From Apoda limacodes (Eukaryota > Arthropoda > Insecta > Lepidoptera > Limacodidae): 64,000 nt of DNA. The stretch covers positions 3,620,959 through 3,684,958 of the forward strand of contig OX291542.1 of assembly GCA_946406115.1 (NCBI GenBank), in the 5' to 3' direction. Every line of letters begins with the position of its first letter. The first letter of the stretch is position 1. The notes beneath the pieces were generated by a model, which ran no database searches, had not been told where the DNA came from, and saw only the letters and a program-made list of their open reading frames with translations. Both the position numbers and the translations under genes were made by a program. Shown piece after piece: positions 58,228-64,000 of the stretch.

Positions 58228-58556
58228 AAGAAAAAGGCAAAGTGCTAGTCGGAATCGCGCACGAGCACCATTATCTATAAAAACGGCAAAAAATCACGTT
58301 TGTTGTATGGGAGCCCCGCTTAAATATTTTTTTATTTTAATTAAAAAAAAATCATGTTTATTGTATGGGAGAGGCTTAAATATTTATTTCATTCTGTCTT
58401 TTAGTATTTGTTGTGAAAGCGGCAACAGAAATACATCTTCAGTGAAAATTTCAACTGTCAAACTATCATGGTTCATGAGATACAGCCTGGACGGACGGAC
58501 AGCGGAGTCTTAGTAATAGGGTTCCGCAAATTACCCTTTGGGTACGGAACCCTAAA
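58228..58556 (-). repeat. Dispersed repeat (CAACAAACGTGA family), reverse copy
   Basis: Reads, reversed, as GGGTTCCGTACCCAAAGGGT, CTGTCCGTCCGTCC, TCTCATGAACCATGATAG and CTCCCATACAACAAACGTGA. It shows the uninterrupted order of the repeat that is split by mariner at 26127-27894. Confidence 0.75.
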
Positions 58557-58873
58557 AAAGAGAAAAGAGAGATAAAATAAAAAAATATGAAGTTGTAGGC
58601 TTGCATAATTGTAAATAATGTTTTCTTAAACTATTTTTATAATTAGAAAGACTTGAGCTATCTCGTATTTTATGTGGAAGAGCGTTCCATAATTTAAAAA
58701 TATTTATAGTCTAAGAAATACCAAGTTGTTGTGTTATGTTTTTGTAAAAGTGCCGTCAGGAGGCGAATACATCTATCCTATTGGAAAATAATTGGGGAAT
58801 CAGGATTTTTCAAAATTGAATAAAGGAAACACAATGTGTGCAATTTCCGGCGAAATCAAAATGGAAGCCAGTT

Positions 58874-59890
58874 CTACTCAAGTCTGAAATTAGATATATG
58901 ATCAAACTTGCGCAACCCGTATACAAAACGAATGCACAAGATTTGAAGTCGATCGAGTTTATTTAATAGCTCCTTAGTGGCGTCCGGATAGCAAACATCA
59001 GCATAGTCTAGAAGAGGAAGAAAAAGAGACTGTGTAAGTGAAATTTTGATTTTTAGAGGAAGAAACTTATGCAGTCGCTTAAGTGAGTGCAGCGTTTTAT
59101 ATAACTTTTTACTAATTTGGTTCACATTAACTGACCAGGACAGGTTGCTTTTGATGTATAGGCTAAGGTTTTTGAAGTGTTCAGAAAACATGATGTCTAT
59201 CTTATCAAATGTTATCAAATGTTACCTTAGGCACTGAAGTTTTGTTTACATAGTTTAATGAGTGTCTACTCCCTATTATTATACATTGTATTTTGGCTGA
59301 GTTTAAACAAAGACCAATTGATTTGGCCCAATTTGAATTGTTCGCTAGATCCAATGTACTCTGACTTCGTTTCGCCAAGTCGTGTACACTGCAGTCGTCC
59401 CCTAAGGTATGAACCGAACCATACCTCCCTCGCAGCCTAGTTGATAGTGTGGCCGACTGCTGTGTAGAGGGTGTGGGTTCGATTTCCACACTCTACAAAC
59501 ATTTATGTAATAAACATTTGTGTTTGTCTTGAGTCTGGGTGTAATTATGTATGATATGTATGTATTTACAAAAAAAAAGAAATATATGTGTATCTGTATC
59601 AGTTGTCTAGTATCCATAAAACAAGCTTTGCTTACTTTAGGGCCAGACGGCTGTGCTATGTCCAATTATATTTATTATTATTATTCTACTACTAGGGAGA
59701 TACAATTAACGACTGAAGGATGCCCAAAAGTATATCAAAATCTACAGAATTGAAAGCACTGTTAAAGTGTTACAGTGTTTATAGTGTAAGATTTTGATTG
59801 TCCATCGCTGTGCGAATATCATCAGTAACATTAGCTAATGCTGTGGTGGTGCTATGGGCAGTGCGAAAACCAGATTAATATTATCTTATA
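58874..59890 (-). pseudogene. Decayed LINE RT, split by a SINE
   Basis: Minus-strand order: HSTTTALANVTDDIRTAMDN and VDFDILLGILQSL (59690-59880), the SINE at 59405-59680, then DDCSVHDLAKRSQSTLDLAN (end of the catalytic box region) through NSAKIQCIIIGSRH at 59205-59400. Frame-shifted from this is the thumb at 58874-59218 (KNLSLYIKSNLSWSVNV, LFLPLLDYADVCYP, KLDRLQILCIRFVYG). The palm segment before the catalytic Asp pair is lost around the SINE. It is a different family from the YADD and RNase H LINEs of this window. Confidence 0.75.
59405..59680 (+). mobile_element. tRNA-derived SINE inserted in a LINE relic
   Basis: It opens CTCGCAGCCTAGTTGATAGT, with an A-box-like GTTGATAGTGTGG and a clean B-box GGGTTCGATTTCC (about 59466-59478). 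The body has TTTGTGTTTGTCTTGAGTCT and it ends in a TTATTATTATT tail. It is the same kind as the SINEs beside genes B and C. Confidence 0.7.
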
Positions 59891-59899
59891 AACATTGTT

Positions 59900-61250
59900 T
59901 GTTAAGTTGTTTGCTACACAATTATGATAATTGTTTGATTCGATTGTGGTAGAAATATATATAAATATAATATATAATAATATATATTTCTCTGTAACCC
60001 CAGATATCTCTGTATTCAAAAATAAGGCAGTTGCTTGTGTCATGCAGTTGTAGAAAACCTAATACCGTGGAAATTCTCAAGTGGGATAAAAAGTATTTCA
60101 ATTTATATAATATTCTTCCAAGAATCTTTGTGCTAAAAATCGTCGATAAGACTCTTCCTTGCGACGCTAAGCAATAACAAACAAACAGAAAGCAAATGTT
60201 TATGTTTATTTATAATATTAGTATGGATACTTTATAAGTAAATGTATGATTATTACTGTCCTAAAACGGCCCTCATATCAGAATGCCTTGTTGCTCTAAG
60301 CCTATGCTTCATAAGCAGTTACAGTGGTCAGCACATCAATGTATAACATTAGCTTTTGTTTATAGTTGCACTATTATCTTTTCCTTATTATTGTATGTTT
60401 GACTCTATTTAGTTGAATTAAATATTTACAGATGAATATGTAATCTTCTTGTCATCCAGTATAAGTGACGTAATTAACTACTTGATATTTTAAACAAATT
60501 CTTAGTACAAAGGGAATTGTAGTTGTTTCATCTACGCAAATAAAATTAACAACTGTTTAAATAATTGTTTTAGTTACAACAAATAAGCCGACGATTTAAA
60601 GAATTTTAATGCTTTCACAGATGTTAGCCATTAATAATAGTAAATTTAATTGCACAGTTATATATAATGACAATGACAGATATTTGTCTAGTTGTCGATT
60701 TGAATGAATTAACGTAATGTAGACGAACGTAATGTATGATTAAAAACTTTTTTTTTTTATAAATAACATATAATTTCTTTTAAATAAAAAAATATTGTCT
60801 TTTAATAAGAAATACATTTTATGTTTCCGAAGTGATTTGTAAGATGACGCTTTATCGGCTATTACATACATTGATATATTTTTGCATTGTTATGAACCAA
60901 ACTCGGCCAGGTAAGGTTTTTCTTTCTTTTTTTTTTTTTTTCTTTTTTTTTCTTGACTAGGTTATGATGACACTTGGCACATTGAGTGGTGAACAGGACA
61001 CCTCATGTAACTCTTATTTTCCTACTAATGTTATCTATCACTTTTTATAAATATATCTAGAGTAGATAAAATTGAAACTATAAACGATTTTTATTTTTTA
61101 TCTATCTCAACTCAAAGGAAAACAAAATTAGATTCATTTATGCATTTTTATTAAATACAATATTTAATTTATATTATATTATGCTTTTGATTCAACCAAA
61201 TTTTCTAATTCTATTTTAAATATAAGATTTGTTTCGCATCCAAAACGCCC
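59900..61250. other. AT-rich spacer
   Basis: One weak candidate exon (60844-60910) is listed separately. Nothing else is recognised; a TC-rich run lies at 60917-60953. Confidence 0.4.
60844..60910 (+). CDS. Weak candidate signal-peptide first exon
   Basis: ATG at 60844 opens MTLYRLLHTLIYFCIVMNQTRP, hydrophobic in the middle like a signal peptide, and runs into a consensus donor CAG/GTAAGG at 60911. The next exon cannot be identified and there is no paralog in the window, so this may be chance. Confidence 0.15.
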
Positions 61251-61254
61251 AGTA

Positions 61255-62153
61255 GGGAAGGTGGGGCAGCTTCATACAGTTTTTATATTTCGTCTTATAG
61301 AATGCTCTCGGGTATCGATATCTATATCGATTCATCAAAATCAATAGTCTTACTATCTGACTTTATATCAAAAACTTAAAATTGGAGTAAATACACGTGT
61401 ACAGCTTTTTGTAACACTTTAAAGAAAAAATTAAAAATGTATGAATGTACCCCACATGCGGGGCACTTTCATACAGGCTATGGGGCAGATTCATACATGT
61501 GAAAAAATACACAAGTTGTGCATGAAATGTTTATTTATTTATCAAAATCGAAGTATTAAAATACGACATTCATGAAAACAAAAGCAATATTAGTCTCTAT
61601 GACAAAATAATATTTAATCATATTATACAAAAAGAATAACAAATCCTGGCTTCCACCAACCACGCTCAGCACCAGCTATTGCAAGCTCATCACCACCTGT
61701 GCTTTCTTTCAGATTTGTTTCAGGATTTGAATGATACACCTGGACCGGCGCAAAATCATCATCATTGAAAATCAACTTATTGAAAGGCCATATTCCGGTT
61801 TTTTCATAAGCACTGAAAATATTCCGACCATTGAACGATTCCAAATAAGGTATCTTTGCAAGTTTTGGGATATTACAAATATTTAGTGTCTCTACTGGGT
61901 TGGACACGTGTCAGTCATTAAAGGCATTAAAAGATGAGAGTTGTTTTCCAAAACTTTATTGATAGCTTTTAACATTGCCTCTTCGTCCACATCTCCACTC
62001 CTAGTTCCTTTTTTCTTGTATGTTTCGACCATAATCGTTCTGCAAACCAAAATTTTGGAATAACTTAAATTTTACAAACAAATATAAAAAATGGGGCACG
62101 TTCATACTGTATTAATGTGCCCCGTATACTTCTGTATGAACCTACCCCATCCC
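61255..62153 (-). mobile_element. Internally deleted pogo-like element with GGGGCA-TTCATACAG repeats
   Basis: Left end GGTGGGGCAGCTTCATACAG (61260-61279) is inverted against CTGTATGAACCTACCCCATC at 62132-62151. Related GGGGCA(N)TTCATACA boxes recur inside near 61458, 61481 and 62093, probably transposase-binding sites. TA precedes the left end; the right flank lacks it. At about 0.9 kb it is too short for an intact element. Confidence 0.65.
61623..62032 (-). pseudogene. pogo-like transposase remnant: N-terminus fused near C-terminus
   Basis: The minus-strand frame 61892-62032 opens MVETYKKKGTRSGDVDEEAM and LKAINKVLENN, the usual start of pogo/Tigger-type helix-turn-helix proteins, and stops after 46 codons. 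The next frame (61623-61907) has NICNIPKLAKIPYLE, FNGRNIFSAYEKTGIWPFNK and LIFNDDDFAPVQV, the end of the DDE domain in that family. The whole CENP-B-like DNA-binding part and the DDE core are missing between them, so this is an internal deletion derivative that cannot move by itself. Confidence 0.65.
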
Positions 62154-62317
62154 AAGAAAATGAAGTCAAAATATTGCTGAAAAAAAGGCAAGCATATACA
62201 ATATTATTCACAGATTAATTCACAAACTTGACCCTATTATCTTTTTAAAAAAATAGACCTGAATAATCTAGAAAGCAGCTTTTATCAAAAAAACACGTTA
62301 AAAGTGAGATGTAAAAA
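62154..62317. other. Short AT-rich gap
   Basis: It separates the pogo-like remnant from the 3' side of the RNase H LINE; no tail repeat is evident. Confidence 0.35.
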
Positions 62318-64000
62318 TTACTTACGCCTGGCCGAATCACATTCCGTGTCTGTGTTCTGCCCACTGTTTTTTTTGTGTTGTTGTAAGGTTCTGTCACGTA
62401 ACCATGTTTTGAGTAGGATGAATGGTATCGGTACAATTGGTTCAGGTCCCATTATTTTAGTGCCCGATCCTCTCTTTGCCAACTCATCTGCCGCACCATT
62501 GCCTAGAGACCCACTATGACCACGTGTCCATTGAAGAGTAACCCGGTTCTTCAATGCAATTTTTTGCAGTTCACAGTGACACTCCAGAATAAGTCCACTG
62601 TTGATGCGGTTGTTGTTGAGAGCTTGTAGCACAGCGGCACTGTCGGAGATGATGCGTATCGATGCATTGCTTATGCCTCTAGACAAGACCGCTGTTGCAG
62701 CTCGGGTAATCCCAACACATTCTGCTTGGAAGATGGTGTTGAGTGCGCCCAAGTTCGTTGATATGTTGATGTTCAGGTCATGGGAGAATACTCCTGTGCC
62801 CGTTCCTGATTCCGTTTTGGAATTCCCACCGCCTCCTTGAGCCGTGCATGAGTGATTCTGCCGTCCCGTTTCCAGTGCCCTACTTTCTCAAGTCGTATGG
62901 CTGCAGCGGCAGCTTCTTGTTGTATAACAAGATGAAGGGGTCTGAGGTTGAGAATGACTTCTAATGCTGTCGTGGGAGTGGTTTTTATACTGCCTGTGGT
63001 TGCTAGGCAGGCAAGACGCTGCAGGCTTTGTAGTTTGTTTTTTACTGTGCTTAACTGAGTTCGGGGCCACCAAACTACTGCACCATATGTTATTATGGGT
63101 CGTATTATGGCTGTATAAAGCCATAGGGTTATGGATGGCTTAAGGCCCCATTTCTTGCCTATTAGTCTTCTGCATTGCCAGAAGGTTGTACATGCCCTGG
63201 TTATTTTTGTGCTTAGATGCTTACTCCAATTTAGTTTGTTGTCTATAATTACCCCAAGGTATTTGACTTCAATTGAAAGGGTAAGCTCAATGTCAAATAA
63301 TTTTGGCATGGTAGTTATTTGAATTTTTCTTTTATTTGTGAAAAGGACTAATTCTGTTTTGTTGGGGTTTACCGTCAGTTCATGGTGGTGACACCACTCT
63401 TCCATGATTCTGAGGGCTAGTTGCATGCGAGTGCAGATAATATTTTCTGAGTTGCCTTTGATCAGAATGGTAATGTCGCCCGCGTAACCTACTCTGTAGT
63501 AGCATCTATCGTTAAAACGTTTCAGCAGATCGTGCACCACAATGTTTCACAGTAAAGGAGAGAGTACTCCTCCTTGTGGGCAGCCTTTGGCTACAATGCC
63601 TCTCGTGGTGGTGTTAACTGTAAATTGTACTGCTCTTAGCTTCAGAAGTTGATCAATCCACCTACTGATGGTTTGTTCGACTTCAAATTTACTAAGAGAG
63701 CGGCTGATGCTGTTGAATTTCGTTTTGTCGAACGCTCCTTCGATGTCAATAAAAGCGCCTAGTGTCATTAGCTTATCAGAGAGGGCTGCTTCTATAGTTC
63801 CTACGACAGCGTGTAGGGCTGATTCTGTCGATCTACCCTTTCTATTAGCATGTTGTTGGCGGTGCATTGGCATGCGCGTTAGTGCCCCCTCCCTTAGATA
63901 TGTATCTGTTAGCCTCTCTAGAGTCTTCAGCATAAAGGAGGTCAGACTAATTGGCCTGTAAGATTTCGCTTGTGTGTAGTCAGATTTACCCGGTTTTGGT
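62318..64000 (-). pseudogene. RNase H-bearing LINE (RT + RNase H), runs off right edge
   Basis: Minus-strand order: RT fingers/palm at 63547-63961 (QHANRKGRSTESALHAVV, FIDIEGAFDKTKF, KGCPQGGVLSPLL), palm and thumb at 62773-63540 (VGYAGDITILIKG, NPNKTELVLFTN, VKYLGVIIDNKLNWSKHL), and RNase H at 62318-62752 (FQAECVGITRAA, ISDSAAVLQALNN, LQWTRGHSGSLGNGAADELA). The active-site YADD has become YAGD. Frames change at about 63543 and near 62800, where the first RNase H Asp segment is missing. RT with RNase H suggests a LOA/I-like clade. The 5' part lies beyond base 64000. Confidence 0.82.

Overview
This is a eukaryotic, AT-rich, repeat-dense window, most probably from a moth or butterfly (Lepidoptera). 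The reasons are GT-AG introns, five or more non-LTR retrotransposon families, tRNA-derived SINEs, and dispersed repeats of a type common in lepidopteran genomes (runs such as GGCCAAGTGCGAGTCGGACTCGC-like text, GGGTTCCGTACCC ends, and a LINE 3' end reading TATACCACTAAGGTGGCAAAC). The species assignment is inference; no rRNA, canonical tRNA gene, CRISPR array or bacterial-style operon is visible.

The only host genes I can support are four related four-exon genes, called here A to D, that encode small secreted peptides. A (33-3069, minus, last exon off the left edge), B (16082-17933, minus) and C (29355-31106, minus) are close paralogs. D (51969-54729, plus) is more divergent. Each has a 36-nt first exon (start of a signal peptide), a 40-46-nt second exon (end of the signal peptide plus a QGWS box), a ~290-330-nt third exon in which Asn occupies every second residue, and a tiny last exon of 20-23 nt ending in a Gly-Trp box. 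Intron phases are 0, 1, 1 in all four. A, B and C also share promoter-proximal sequence. B and C lie in two related blocks of about 3.7 kb that also share flanking SINE and repeat sequence, so that pair arose by segmental duplication. I do not recognise the family by name.

Between and inside these genes lies transposon fossil material. Left part (1-15.2 kb): a TIR element inside intron 2 of gene A; a pair of long inverted arms enclosing a decayed LINE (4.4-7.6 kb); two near-identical 1.25-kb repeats (8.4 and 13.9 kb); a perfect-looking 556-bp tandem duplication (12.1-13.25 kb); and a frameshifted relic resembling exon 3 of the peptide family (9.9-10.1 kb). Middle (18-34 kb): a Tc1-like DD35E element with a hAT-type MITE inserted in it (21.7-23.7 kb); a three-layer nest (TIR element containing a dispersed repeat containing a mariner, 25.5-28.4 kb); and a degenerate tandem repeat field with a LINE fragment (31.7-34 kb). 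Then come LINE copies at 34.1-36.5 and 37.4-38.65 kb; a higher-order tandem array followed by a broken protein-primed-type DNA polymerase B gene of Polinton/adintovirus-like character (41.35-44.2 kb); a longer decayed LINE (47.6-50.2 kb); gene D, with a tyrosine-recombinase-like fragment in its second intron (53.2-53.55 kb); more LINE/SINE pieces (55.5-59.9 kb); an internally deleted pogo-like element (61.25-62.15 kb); and an RNase H-bearing LINE running off the right edge (62.3-64.0 kb).

The genes and the mobile DNA do not form one pathway. The biological unit is the A-D peptide family; the rest is largely inactive mobile DNA that has enlarged introns and spacers and accompanied local duplication.
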